Part shown: positions 33,907-46,520 of the stretch, one piece after another
Position numbering within the stretch: position 1 is the stretch's first letter
How the letters are laid out: the number at the start of each line of letters is the position of its first letter
Source of the DNA: Steromphala cineraria
Lineage: Eukaryota > Mollusca > Gastropoda > Trochida > Trochidae
Direction of reading: 5' to 3'
Assembly: GCA_916613615.1 (NCBI GenBank)
Contig: OU744720.1
Span: 68,712,471-68,776,470 of the forward strand
DNA: 64,000 nt
Position numbers and translations under genes: made by a program
The notes under the pieces: generated by a model
Databases searched by the model: none
Told to the model about the DNA's origin: nothing
The model's input: only the letters and a program-made list of their open reading frames with translations

Positions 33907-36900
33907 ACGTGCAGAGAGATCACAGAACTCCTTCAAGGAAATTCATTTCATTGATTTTTGGCTGGGTTTTAAATCTGAGTACATTGAGCAATTTCAATTT
34001 AGACGAGGGTTAACAACGCAAAGCTCATGCCACCACCCTATTCTTGATAAACTGACAAAGAGCCACTCTATTTACATTAACTTCATCTATTATTCAACTA
34101 TTAAGCCTTATCAGATACCCAAACTATTAACTGTTTTAAGCCCATGTTATATATATAAAGCTGTCGATAAATGTCGATCACAAATTGATTTTAGGCATTA
34201 TGCATACTCATTCTTAGAGTATCTTTTCTTCAAACCTGCAGTGTATTGACCTCCTCTGTTAAGTATAATCCGCATAATGAATTAATATGGAGGTGATATA
34301 TACAAGCTGCATTCTCCAACTTGTGTTTGAAATACACATGACCAACGTCTGAGCATAAACCTTCTTAAACGCACCTCGATATTGCGAAAATCCAAGATAG
34401 ATGGCATACATATTGTTAAACGTCTGTATCTGTCCACAGACAGAAACTATATTAATCATGGTTGGTAATGTTTTAAAATTGCTACTACATTTCACAATTC
34501 AGAACATAGACATTGTTTCCAGCATGATACATTTCTGCATTGTAAAAAATAGATAATCGGGATACTAGCATACCATCACATCGATTGCTGGTTGTAGTTT
34601 ATTCTTGAATGGACATCAAAATGTGTATGGATCACTTGATCAAATGCCATCAGATCAATTGTGAACTGTGACAAGAGGTGTATGCATAATTGAGTAGTTT
34701 CATTTCAAATGTCAACTGAATCTCACATGTCAGTATGTATGTTTCTCAAAATCGAAATAGAGACAATCTAAAACAAACAATACGAATTCTGACAATTGGT
34801 ACTAAAACATTCGTTCGTGAAACATTTAAGTTAACAATCTACAATATCATCCAAAAGTTTCCTAAACATAAATTTTTGAATAACAGCGATTAAATATTGC
34901 ATAGATTTCAATGTATAATGGGCTGCATCATCTCCTTCATGTCATCTTCCAGATTATATAAAAGAATATGGTTATCCCTGTGTGCTAAAAGTCGTTTCGT
35001 AAATGCTTTTCCATCTGAGAAAGGGTTATGCATAATTTAGCACAGTCATTGACTTAAACAATAACATAGTTTATGACATAGCATGCAACCAAAATGTCAT
35101 CGAACCAACATGAAAAAAATAAGTAAAATTGTATGCCTCAAGAGTTTACGAATTGGAATGTTAATGGATAACAGTATGTATATCAATCCGTTCCTGTTAA
35201 CTGTTATACTTATCTCGATCAACTTTGAAATATGACATAATAAATATGGTACGATATTAGCATTAAGTAAGATATTTTTAATTCTGGGGAAATAACGCGA
35301 ATGAGACCCATATTTGTGTTATAAGTATAAACTATAAGTACAAACACTGTAGATGTTCAAGGAATAAAGGACAAAGCGTTCGGTTCATATAAATATTGCA
35401 ACTCATTCAATAATATACATTGCATTGTAAAACTCTTCTAATGTCATGGCATACCATTATTAACGATTATTTAGCCTTTCAATGATATCCTGTGTGTAAA
35501 ACTGATCCAAACTTTTTAACCAACATTCACATCTGGTATTTGACATTGCCATATTCAAGGCTGCTGATATATATTATACATGTATGTAATCCTGTGCCTG
35601 GAAATATATTGATATATTATTTTTCTAAAGGTAAGATTAAGCTGATTACAAAGTAAACATAACCAAAGTTTACTTTGGCTTACTTTCATAATTTAATAAA
35701 AGTGTTCACTGTTTTATCACTCCAAATCATTGGGAAAGCATATCATAATAACTTTTCTCACCATTCAATGTGAAACTTTTAATGAAATCAGATATTACAC
35801 GTCTCATGAGACTCAATATAAATTGAATGTTGTGCAAGGAAGTTATTTTATTCTGAGAGATTCTGATGAAGTATGTAAGAGATCAGGTTTTCAGTAAATG
35901 TCAGCGGAATTGAACTGATTTTTAAAAGTTATTTATTGTATAGAAACGTATCAAACGCCTTAAAAGTAATTTATAACCTCGACATATGTCAGTTGTCGGT
36001 TTTTGGATCAGTTGTCTTAAGACTTTCTTTCAATCGTTTGAATTTACACAACGTTTAGCTAATGCAAAAATTGAATAAATATTAAGAATACTAATTTTTT
36101 TTATTTTGACATTACGCTACCCAATGTTGCAATTTAAATAGTTTAGAGACTAAATGTGTTCTTAACAATTCAATAAAACATCAACAAATGATATCAGTAC
36201 GTTCAAGCTTAAAAACAGGAATCTAGTACATAAAACCGTATTCCTAAGATGAATATTATGGTGGAAATTGTTACCTCAGGATATTCAAGATGAACATTGC
36301 ATGTGGGATCAATGTTGCAGAATCCCCCACATTCAGCTAAAACAATAATTTCTTGTATTTGACACTTAAATCCCTCTCGATTCAGATGGACATTTACAAG
36401 AAATGGGGGTAGAAGTTAAACAATAAGTTTTGAGTTCTCTTACAGTTTTTTTTAACTACTCATGTTTCCCTTTTGGATAATAAGGACTGAGTTATTTTGA
36501 CACATTTGGAACACAATTTTACTAATTTTGCTCGCGGATATTCGATTGGAACTATTAAGTTGTACACAAATGAAGGGTATACAGTGTTATCGTATCTCTC
36601 TGTGTGGTCTTTTGACCAAATCGTACTTACCAACTAGGATAAGTCAGTTTACCAAATATATTGAATTCAGTGATGAATGAAATGATGAATTATCTATCAC
36701 AGTTGGCAATGTCAAAAAGGTATTGATTGATCCGGTTATAACGAAAATATTTGACATAGACAAAAGTTCTATATTACAACCTATAGCTGAATTCTAAATG
36801 AAGGTGACGGATAAACTGTAGACTGAACATAAATACTTATTACGATAGCTCTTACCACAAACAACTGGTTGTTTATTCCAAGCTACTTTTGTAATCATTC

Positions 36901-37000
36901 GCTTGTACATTATCATATATAAAAAGATGTAATAGCAATGTGGCCTGAAAGCCTGACGGGAATAATTTCTAGAGTAAAACTATATCAGTTTAGTTTTGAT
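33907..37000. repeat. Non-coding; 35630-36020 is a further diverged module copy
   Basis: 35755-36010 shares CATTCAATGTGAA, TTTTAATGAAATCAGATA, CATATGTCAGTTGTC-like and TTAAGACTTTC-like with 40740-40990 and 50890-51130 (same orientation), and in reverse with 22.9-23.2 kb. The rest shows no gene or clear repeat. Confidence 0.45.
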
Positions 37001-39502
37001 TTTTAATGGTTCGAGTAATGAAAACCTTAAGCAGAATTCATGTAAAGCTATTCAATCGTATATTGAAAGATACCCGCTTCGCAAGATTGTGTCCTTTACC
37101 AAACTTGTATCCTACAAAACTGGTAATTTCGTTTCTCTCGACATTTCCTGTTTTTAAGCCAGAAATGATATCGTTGCTTGAGATTAATATTGACGCTATT
37201 CTATGTCTCTTTGTATAAGAAAGTATTTTCACACTGGTCCAGTTTCTTAAGTTGTATCATACTTTTGAAAAGCTGATGTAGTATGCAAACGACAGCTGAA
37301 TATATTTACCGATATGTTAGAATCACATCTTCATTAATCACCCACCTTAAGCAAAAAAATAGATAAACTTTATCAATATGGTGTTAAATTGAGACACAAG
37401 CATTGGCATTACTAAAACCTGGAAGCCATGATAATAGACTTGCACATTTGATGTACTCAAATGAATAGTGATAGTAACTAGAAACACTCATTGCAAAATT
37501 TTAATTGAAAAGAAACTTGATACTCTCAAAACAAAACTATTTTCTTCTATGAATTCATACATAATGAGCGTGTTTTAATTAGTGATGTCAGTTTACATTA
37601 AAAGCTGAATATTCTTAATAAATACAGACACTCTAAAACGCTTTTAAAATGCTCAAAGAAGACCAGAATTGGGATATAAAATTTATTCTGAAAGTGAAAA
37701 CATTCTGAATTAACTGCATCACTTTACCATCAGAATGGCAATGTTCAAACTTGGTGAGTGAATTTTTTTATACCGTATCTTTTAACTTGTGACGCTAGCC
37801 TGTCTTTTTTTCAAACAATTAAGGATATCTAGATACCATTACCTTGAAAAGGACCTATCAAATTTCAGAATATATTGAACTAGGTACAATTGGAGTCAGT
37901 AGGTGGAACATGATAAACTGTTAATCAGAACGTTCTGAAAGGAATCACAAGTTTCAACTTCTGCATACTTCTGATCAAATCGGTTATAATTTATTTTTTC
38001 GATTTTATCCTCATCTTTATTTCTTTCTCTGTTTCTTGTCACAAACCACTTTATCAGTTTAATGTTCAAGTTAATCGAGTTAAACACTGGTTTACAAAAA
38101 CAACCCTGCATTATCTAAAATGAATATTTCATTCAATTTGTTAAAATTTCGAGAAATTCCTTATGATTAAATTAAATGGTATCCCTTTATTATTATCATT
38201 ATTAATGATTTGTACACACCATGTCAGCTAACGATGAAGAATAGCCTTGCTAGTGTCCAAATATCAAATGATTACTGCGTGAGTGTGGCACTTTATAACA
38301 TACAGAAAATCAATGATGGAATTCAAAATGTGTTCTAGCAAATAAAATATGTTGAATATGAGATTTTAAAACCGCAGTTTATCTCACTAACAGTCGGGTT
38401 AAGTTGCCTAAGATTTTAGATGTTGTGACGTTTCTTTTGGTTTTTCGGTATCAGTAATATATCTACAACATTGAGTGTCAAGTAAAATAGTGAAACTGGA
38501 TACCTTTTGGGTAAAGGATGGCATAAAAGCCAAATTGTATCAATTCGTATAGTCCATTATTTCTTTATTCAGGTTTTATACTTATGTTATGTTAGTACTA
38601 TGGGAGTGTCCATCTTAAAGGACGTTATTTGCAAAGAGAAATGTGGTCACAGAACTTCATGTAAGCATTAAACACTTGAGTGAACAGTTACAGCTCTTAA
38701 GCCTAGAAACCTCCCCTTCTGAGGCCGAATGTAACTGATTGCAGACAAAGAAGAAGAACCCGATTTCAATGACTATAAATCAGTTTAACAGAGATAAAAT
38801 GAGTTGTGTTGAGCTAGTATCTCTGGGGAATAGTGAACTAATTGAGGCAATACCATAGCGATGTGCACTTTATCCATGCTTATCTCAATCAGAGGGTCAC
38901 TGAAAGAAGCCATTCATTAAATAGTTTTACATATCATAAGATATGTTTTAAAGATCAAACACTGAACTAAGCGGTTGATGTCATTCAAAACTTATAAATC
39001 AATATAACAAGGCTTTTCTTGAATAAAACTAAATGATAGCAATCTTGTTAGCCCATTTGCAGCTCTTTAAATCAGTTGTCTTCAGTGACGACTGTTAAGT
39101 GGAAATGGTATATATCGCTATATATAATTATGTATGTGTATGTGTTTCTGCTTTAATTCCAACGGTTTTTGAAAAGGAATACTTTACCAATTTCCATAGA
39201 CAATTCTTCTTCCAAAGAATTGTATGAGGCGCATTATTCAGTATCTTATAATTTTATGCAAAGACTGCAATAGGATTATATATCTCTCGACTCAGCAGCC
39301 GTGACTAATTTCAAACGATAACATTATAACAAACAATGATACCTAAAGAGCAACGAAACACAGGTGTGTTCTAAAGGCAAACAAAAAAGTGTACCTCATT
39401 CAAATCGAGACGTTAAATTTCGAAAAGAAACAATATGTCATTTTAGATTAATAATGGGTGATATCTGACTAAAAGTTCGCTCAATTTAAAATAAATAAAT
39501 GT

Positions 39503-40422
39503 CATTTGTTATCCGTGTATCTGATTCGCTGAACACTGTAACAAAAATTCAGTTCATACCTGCATAAACTTAATTTCGTGACGTCGCATCACATTTAGCC
39601 ACGCCCATTCACACTTAGCCACGCCCCAAATGACGGAACTATTCGTAAACAAGTAACGTTTTTTATGCAGTACCAGTTCGGTAAAAAGACACAAATTACA
39701 AAAAGGTTATATCCAATACATATTTTATTGTTTGTTTGACAAATGGCACGGCTTCATAACAATACACCCGGTCGTTTTCCCTCTCCCGCAGTCGCGGCTG
39801 ATGCAAGGGGATCGGCGATTGAAATGCCCCCCTTTTTAGCTTTGTTTCTCAACAAGATTAGAGAACTGTGCCGTATAACATAAACTTGATTCGATTTGAT
39901 CTGATTGCTTTTAAGCTTTTAAGCTTTTAAGCCACATATATGACACCTACGATAGTCTAATCGTTTATGTTCATCCCGAATCCAACAGTCGCGAGTTTGT
40001 GTTTATAAATGTACAACGGTTGACACTAGGAATGTCAAGGCCACGTGACAAGACGTTGCGTGATTCCGTTGTGAATTTTCATTGGCTGGTGAACTAGTCG
40101 TAGGCGGAGCTAAAATAATAATAACGTTTTGATTGACATTTTTTCTCTCTCGTTTTGTTGAGAGTTGAATTCGTTCGCGTAAATAGTGCAGTAGTATGTG
40201 TTGCATTGTGTATATTTGGAGCAAATAAACGTATTAAAACATCGTATTTGTGTACATTTATTTATAAGAATTGACTTCAAAATTTATTAAGTTCATGGAG
40301 GTATAAACTTAAAAACCGCTGTGCAAACTTCGCGTAAATCCGCTACGCGAATTTACACAGTTTGCACAGCGGTTTTTAAGTTTATACCTCCATGAACTTA
40401 ATAAATTTTGAAGTCAATTCTT
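39503..40422. mobile_element. About 0.92-kb CpG-richer insertion in D1, ending in a perfect palindrome
   Basis: In L (23.49-23.53 kb) and D2 (about 50.60-50.64 kb) the flanking sequences are contiguous, while D1 carries extra DNA here. AAATGT at 39497-39502 and 40423-40428 could be a 6-bp target duplication. The insert contains a direct pair TTAGCCACGCCC (about 39595 and 39618), a CCACGTGAC E-box (about 40041), a reverse CCAAT box (ATTGG, about 40080), three AAGCTTTT units at 39911-39933 and AAATAAACG near 40223. It encodes no recognisable protein. Class is unknown; it could be a non-autonomous DNA element with promoter-like sequence. Confidence 0.5.
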
Positions 40423-40423
40423 A
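40265..40423. repeat. 65-bp perfect inverted repeat with 29-nt loop
   Basis: 40265-40329 is the exact reverse complement of 40359-40423; I checked every position. The loop (40330-40358) holds a smaller inverted pair, TCGCGTA (40330-40336) and TACGCGA (40344-40350). Transcribed, it would fold into a long hairpin. Confidence 0.95.
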
Positions 40424-41106
40424 AATGTATGAGGGAAACTGTTCAAACGATTCTAATCCAGTATAAATATCCATGTACCATTCCAAACAGTTATGTGGAG
40501 TGTATTACTATTATGTATACATGTTTTGCGTGTGTGGAAATATCTGATTGTAACATGTTTCTGATAGGACTCTTATCTGACAACAACGAAATAAGGAATA
40601 ATGAATCTTTGATTTACATAGCAACTCTATCTCTTCTGTGTGACTGCAACATCACAAAAGAAGTAACTTGATAAGGCATATCAAAATGAACATTATAAAC
40701 ACGTCTAAACACTATTGTAAGTTACGGTAACTGCTCAGACATTCAATGTGAAGATTTTAATGAAATCAGATAGCTCTCCTCTCGTGGGACTCTGTATAGA
40801 TTGAATCGTGTGCATTGAACTACATTCTGCTAGTCATTCTATTTCTGAAATAAGCAATTTTGATTCAATAAAGCATATAGCAAATCAAGTTATTTATTCC
40901 ACACAGATATAAGTGGAATACAACTGATTTATTGAAGTCTTTGACATATGTAAGTCGTTTGTATGAAATCCATTTTCTCAAGACTTACTTCAAGTTGCTT
41001 GGTCATTTTAATAGTTCTACAAGTTAAGGGTGATTGGTTTAATGACTTAACTTTATTCTTATAACATCCAATGAAATTATCAGAATAAACATATGTTTAC
41101 GCTTAA

Positions 41107-41462
41107 AGGGGCAGTAGCACGTTTTTAGGGGAAATATAAGGTGATGTCAAGAAAATGAAAATGTATGGTTCCAATTGAAAGATAATGCATTTAAACTAAA
41201 TGGAGCAGTAATAATTCAAATATATAATGTAAAGTTTAGCCCTGCGATTACTTTTTCTTACACAAGATGAATTAAAGGTGTTCACACAAAATGGTCGCCC
41301 ATGGATTTTAGGTGAATCTTCATACTTTGACCTGTGACTATGGATAATTGGTTTGAGTTATGAGATTTTAGACACTATCAAAATAATACATTTAGCATTA
41401 ACCTACAATTATCAGTGAATAAAATGAAATGTAAAATTTTCAAAAAACGTGCTACTGCTCCT
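41107..41462 (+). mobile_element. TTAA-type MITE, copy 2 (356 bp)
   Basis: TTAA (41103-41106), AGGGGCAGTAGCACG to CGTGCTACTGCTCCT, then TTAG (41463-41466). Same length, order and orientation as copy 1. The sister module D2 has GCTTTAGATC at about 51327-51336 where D1 has GCTTAA-[element]-TTTAGGATC, an apparent empty site. Confidence 0.9.
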
Positions 41463-43400
41463 TTAGGATCAAACATGTAGAACCAGAAGTTTATGATTCC
41501 TAATGATTCTAGTAAATCTCAAATGGGTAAAGATTGTTCCTTCACCATATCACACGATAGACCTGGTATGTGTGATCTATACTGCCAAACATATATAACG
41601 TTACCAAACTTTTTAAAAGTTTACCATGGGATCTCAGTGCATAATGGGAGCCTGTTTTCTTCTATCCACTGTGTTTTTTATTCATATGACGATTACTGCA
41701 ATAAAGTAATTTGGCTTTTTAGTCAAGCTATTTATGTAAATCCAGTAATAGCTGTAAATTAGTCGAGTGTCAAATATCAGCGTATTCTAGTGTGTAGATT
41801 TAGTGCTGGAATATTCAAATTATGCAGCCACTTAATTAACAAGTTAGTTCAATTTGATATATTTTCTTATTTGTATTTTAATGCACTGGAAAACACTGAC
41901 CCCACGCTGGAAAATAGCACTTTTCTTTAACATATTGAATTGAACAATGTCCTTTTAGACGAGTCAAAGCCAAAGATCGAAAAGATATCAATAATGTTCA
42001 TGAAGATGTTAGGTCTGACATTTAACATGAAGATAAAGTCTTTACATAGAGGATAACAATTGAGAATAATTTCATCTTGTTTTCCATAGTTCAATACCTG
42101 AATCAATGTTAGCTTGGATATACATTGTCATTACATTTGTCCATAAACTGCAATAAAAACTACGCAAAAATATGTGAGTTTTCAAGCTATTATGCATTAT
42201 CCCGACAAGCTGAGATTCATAGATCCACAGGTTGAATCAACCCTTTGTTGCGGCTCATTCTAGAAATAATGTTTATACAGATAAAACCCTGCCTTCTATT
42301 GGAATAGCATGAATTGGTCATAAATCACTGTAATATTTCCTTTTCCTGACACTATAATTCTGTTATTTTCAAAATTGCAGTATTGATATTAAGTTTGCTT
42401 GCACATGTGTAACAAATACAACATTGAAGAGTGATAGAATAAGTCCAAAGTTCCTGCCATTGTATTGTGAGTGGGACTACATATTCACTTATAAAAAGAG
42501 ATCAAAGCTGGTTCCCCTTCGGTTTGATATGCAATGACTACATGATTGAAAAAACATTTTAAGATCAATCGCATAAAACAGAAATAAAAAAATAATGACA
42601 AATATATCTTCTGTCAGGAATTTCAATAACAAGTTCCTGGCATTGTATAGTGAGAGATCAGACCTGTTTCCATTTTGATTGTCATATACTGACTATAAAA
42701 AAATTATATCGCGTATTTTACTCTTCTTTCTCGAATTTAAATGAAATTCCTGGACAAACAATATGAGAAGTTATTCATCCTAACCTATATAACAGAGATC
42801 AAAGCTTTTTCCCTTTTGTTTGATATACAATGACTACACGTTTGAAAACACATTTTGAGATGATATAACGTTACAGAATAACATATAAAAACATTGAACA
42901 ATATAACATTTACGTTTCTTTCTGGAATTTCAATAAAATAACTGGACAACCAATAAATCACAAAGAACGACTTTTACATACAAAGACATCCTTGATATGG
43001 ACAAAATGCTTCATATGTGCAATGAATGTAGCTCTTATCAAACTCGCCTTAAGACAGATCTAAATCAATTACGACCAAGGACATTATTATTATATATGTA
43101 TATTTTACAAAGGGAGGGTGAGTGGCAATGATATATATACTGTCACGTTGGAGAATACCAGATAGACAGATTCACTCCACATATTAAGTGATACTATTTC
43201 AAGAACTAGAAAGGGTTTGACTTTGACAAAGGGGTAATATTAAAACCTTTGACCTCCTAAATGAAGCCGGTCGATAAATCGAGTTACCATAATTGTTACT
43301 GCTTAGAACACCAAAAGCAGAAAAATCTTTAAGAAATATGATATTTTTATTTTATTTAAAACACATGATGTCGTTGGTTTTTATTCCGTCATGATCAAAT

Positions 43401-43930
43401 CGTCTCAAGAATTCCTGCCTTTCGTAATGAACTCAAATAATCATAATGTTATAACATTCGGCACACATGTCCAATCACTTTCTTCTTAAAATCAAACTTT
43501 ATTGTCAGATGAATTATTATGAACTATTACAGATGATAGGTCTTTCAAGCAAGCTCTTAATCTCTGACCTAATGTTCTCCGTTACCTTAATATGAAAGGA
43601 GGGTTTTCAAGGCGTATTTGTGTTGGGGATTAGATGCTACACTTCAATCTCTAATCTCTTAAATGAAGAAGAGGGAAAAACTGAAAAACTGAAGTCTATT
43701 TCACTTCCACCATGAAAAACAACAAACAACAGGGGAATATGATAGCTTTTAATTGAATCTCATTTTGAAATTGATCGTAAAACTTTGGGATCACGTCTTC
43801 GCAAGACCTCTTGTCTGTCATAGTGTTCTCCAGTACATGTTAATGTTCCCAATATCTACAAGTTGTAGAAAATGTATTTGTCGGTATTCACATTTCAAGG
43901 AATAGATACATTATGTTAACAAAGTTAATA
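43401..43930. other. AT-rich non-coding stretch
   Basis: No gene or confident repeat seen between the end of recognisable D1 and the Tc1 relict. Confidence 0.4.
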
Positions 43931-44890
43931 TACACACCAAAAAATGTTAAGCATCCCCTGAGGGTTGTACTTCGTTAAAGTACAGGTATGTTATGATACT
44001 GAGAAAAAGGAAATAAGCAAAACATTTTTTTATTGAGAGAACAATCATTTGTTCATTTGCAAGAGAAGTTTTGTAATCGTGTGGGCACTAAAAGTGCATG
44101 AAAATAAAGAAGGAAATGGACATGAAATGTCATCCAAAACACATGGATGTTTAAGTATTGTCACAACAAGATCTTGGTGTGTGCCGCCCGACCAAAACAG
44201 ATTAAATAAAGCGAATCAGTGTTTCATGAATCACAAAATATCAGTAACATGTGGTGCCACCATGTGCGCAAATGACTGCAGCCACTCTTCTTGGCATACC
44301 CCTAACTAGATTCTTTAATTGTTCCATTGGTTTTCCACTGCCGCTCATCGTGGACAGCGACCTCCAGTTCCCTCGGGTTTTGTATAGGAAGATCCCTTCG
44401 TTGTAGCCCACGACCCAAAATGTCCCAAATATGCTCGATTGGGTTCAAATCATTGACATTGCTGGCCATGGAATTCGTGTTACACCATTATTTTCCAGAT
44501 GTTAGTTTACAGCAAGTGAACTATGGCATTGTCGTCTATGAGCAGGGATCTTGTGGCAAGTCTGTGGTTATCGAAATGTTCAATAATTACAGTATCCAGA
44601 ACCTCCTGAATGTAGTGAACGCCTGTGAGTGAACCCTGTCACCAAATCGAGTCTACAGTCGTAGGAGTAGCCATTGTCAATGAGTGAAACAAATGGTAAT
44701 GAAGTCGGAACCGATCCGTAAATACCCTCATCGGTGGCGGGATACACGTGCTTGTGATTGCATTATTTGTGACCTTATTTTATCACCAATAGAACACTCC
44801 TTGATTAGCCATATTGAGGGTTAAATTTTGGTTACAATATACTGAAAATTCAACGTTTATTTGGGGGACGCTTAACTTTTTTGATGTTTA
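43931..44890 (-). mobile_element. Decayed Tc1/mariner-type element, 960 bp
   Basis: Both ends are preceded by TA. Left TACACACCAAAAAATG plus TTAAGCATCCCC faces right (reverse complement) TAAACATCAAAAAAG plus TTAAGCGTCCCCC, an imperfect inverted repeat of about 28 bp. The minus strand encodes C-terminal transposase remnants (next entry). Full-length relatives are about 1.3-1.6 kb, so the 5' coding half is deleted. Confidence 0.8.
44241..44640 (-). pseudogene. Tc1/mariner transposase C-terminal remnant
   Basis: Read on the minus strand, pieces in different frames give the DDE core in order. GVHYIQEVLD lies near 44620-44590, LLIDDNAIVH near 44540-44510 (second catalytic Asp), NDLNPIEHIWDILGRG near 44450-44415 (catalytic Glu in PIEH), and MPRRVAAVICAHGG ends at a TGA at 44243-44241. 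Between IVH and DLNPIEH the frame shifts, and stops interrupt the join before MPRR. From family knowledge these motifs (f.DNA..H, SPDLNPIEh.Wd, MPRR...VI.A.GG) are diagnostic for Tc1-like transposases that cut at TA. The N-terminal helix-turn-helix domains are absent. Dead copy. Plus-strand frames over it (44049-44309, 44327-44632) are shadows. Confidence 0.85.
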
Positions 44891-45017
44891 TATTTTAAGA
44901 TTTTGAATTGATAACTTGGCATCTTAAATATTTTTAAAGAAGTATAAATATTGACATACATTTAAATATTCTTACAATGGATACCTTGTATAATACACTT
45001 GACAAAATACAGACCTG

Positions 45018-45146
45018 TCTAAACTGGACGTTATATATTTGAGTTATTACAACTCCATTTAGCTTAAATGCATTGTCTTTCAATTGGAACCATTAATTTA
45101 CATGTTCATGACATCACGTTATGTTCCTCCTACTGCTACTGCCCCT
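45018..45146 (-). mobile_element. TTAA-type MITE, truncated copy 5
   Basis: CTAAACT...CCATTTAG, TTAAATGCATTGTCTTTCAA and TTGGAACCATTAATTT, ending ACTGCTACTGCCCCT followed by TTAC (from TTAA). It aligns with the last 130 bp of copies 3 and 4. The left part is missing or unrecognisable. Confidence 0.8.
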
Positions 45147-46159
45147 TTACAGCAATGCAGATAATTGAACAAGCTTAAGGTATGCAGCTGTGAGCAATAT
45201 GCCTAACCATTATTCAACAATTGTGACACACATGTGAATACAATGCATTCCAAGGTACCATGTATCCTTAATTGATATATGGTTTGTCTTTTAACAATGA
45301 TAATTTTAATGATTGCTCTATATGTTGTATTGAAGAATTTCTTTAATAATAAGTGATATATTATACACTGTTACAGCTTGTAGTAAACTTGCATTCCCGC
45401 CTAACAAGATTGTGTATTTCCAAACTTGTACTTTATAAAACTTGTAACTTTGTCTCTCTAGACTGATATGTTCCTGTTGATAAGACAACAATAATTATTG
45501 CTTTGCTTGAGATTTTAGTCAATGCTGTGTCACTATACAAAAAGAAATCACCTTCTCTGGTGGCGATTGTTTCAATCATGTTGTTCCCTTGTCTCCATTT
45601 GTAACACGAACTATTTATATATATGTACTCATTTGGTAGAATCACATGTTCATAAATCACTTACTCTCAGCAAGAAATATAGATTAACGGCATGGAGTAT
45701 GTCAATAAAATATTTAATTTGTAAAACAAGCAATGATATTGCTGGGAAAAGGAAATCACCATTATGGACACACATGCACACATGGTAGACTCTGATTTGT
45801 TCATTAAATTTAAAGACACTCATTGCAAAGACATAAAATTCAAAAGATAGCCAGAGTTTATCTAACAAATAAAATTGTATTTTCATTTTAAATAATTCAT
45901 AAATAATGGGCGTGATTCTAGTGATGTAAAGTTTGATTTAAAATGTTTGTGTGATTGTCATATTTCTTATTTAAACAATACTTATCTTCTGAAAGTGTAA
46001 ACATTCTTTCTTTCTCGATAAATTTACTGAGTCACTGTTTAATAAAAATGACAATTAAATAGAGTCTTCCAAACCTAACCCCAAAACCTTTGACTCTCGG
46101 CCGTCTGTTCTCTAAACAATATAAGGAGATTTACTAAGCGAAATTAATTCTAAAGATTA

Positions 46160-46520
46160 GTTTTCAGGGACTAGATTTTCGAAGCTCTCTTAGTGCTAAG
46201 AGAGTCGTAGGTACCATATAATAACATTGGCCTTCGATTATCATAGCACCGAGAGTGCTTTGGAAATCCAGATCCTGATGGTTTCCAGGAAATTTCATTT
46301 TTGATTGACGGTCTGCTTATGCTGTCCTGTCCTTGTTATTCCCCCGTCCGTCTGTCTTTGGTCACATTGTTTTCGGATCGGAATTTGAAAAACGTTTCAG
46401 CTAGCTCAATGAAACTTGGTATATTGACTAATGATCGCAGCTAGTTGTGCCTTTGGGGTATTAAACTTTCTGTTTATTTCTGCGCTTTCCACGGAAACGA
46501 AACTTAGAAATGTGTATCCG
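46160..46520. repeat. Relict of a dispersed invertebrate repeat (CCGTCCGTCTGTC type)
   Basis: Contains CCCCCGTCCGTCTGTC, TCAATGAAACTTGGTAT and a following GCGCTTTCC stretch. From memory, this phrase order recurs in dispersed repeats of mollusc genomes. Class not identified. Confidence 0.4.

Larger units (their letters stand above)
37001..43400 (-). repeat. Module copy D1 (partial right-hand copy, inverted relative to L)
   Basis: Collinear reverse match to L from about 38200 (L 25.2 kb) to 43400 (L 21.0 kb). The leading part, 37070-37220, directly matches 45410-45540 (TTTACCAAACTTGTA / TTTCCAAACTTGTA, GCTTGAGATT). Interrupted by an insertion at 39503-40422 and the MITE at 41107-41462. Plus frames inside (37006-37218, 40408-40671, 41493-41762) are broken in the sister copies and are not genes. 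Confidence 0.7.

Noticed and set aside
44049..44632. Plus-strand frames of 86 and 101 codons
   Set aside because: They are antisense to the Tc1 transposase remnant.
45018..45146. TTAC after copy 5 read as evidence of a different target site
   Set aside because: A single truncated copy; TTAA to TTAC by one substitution is simpler.
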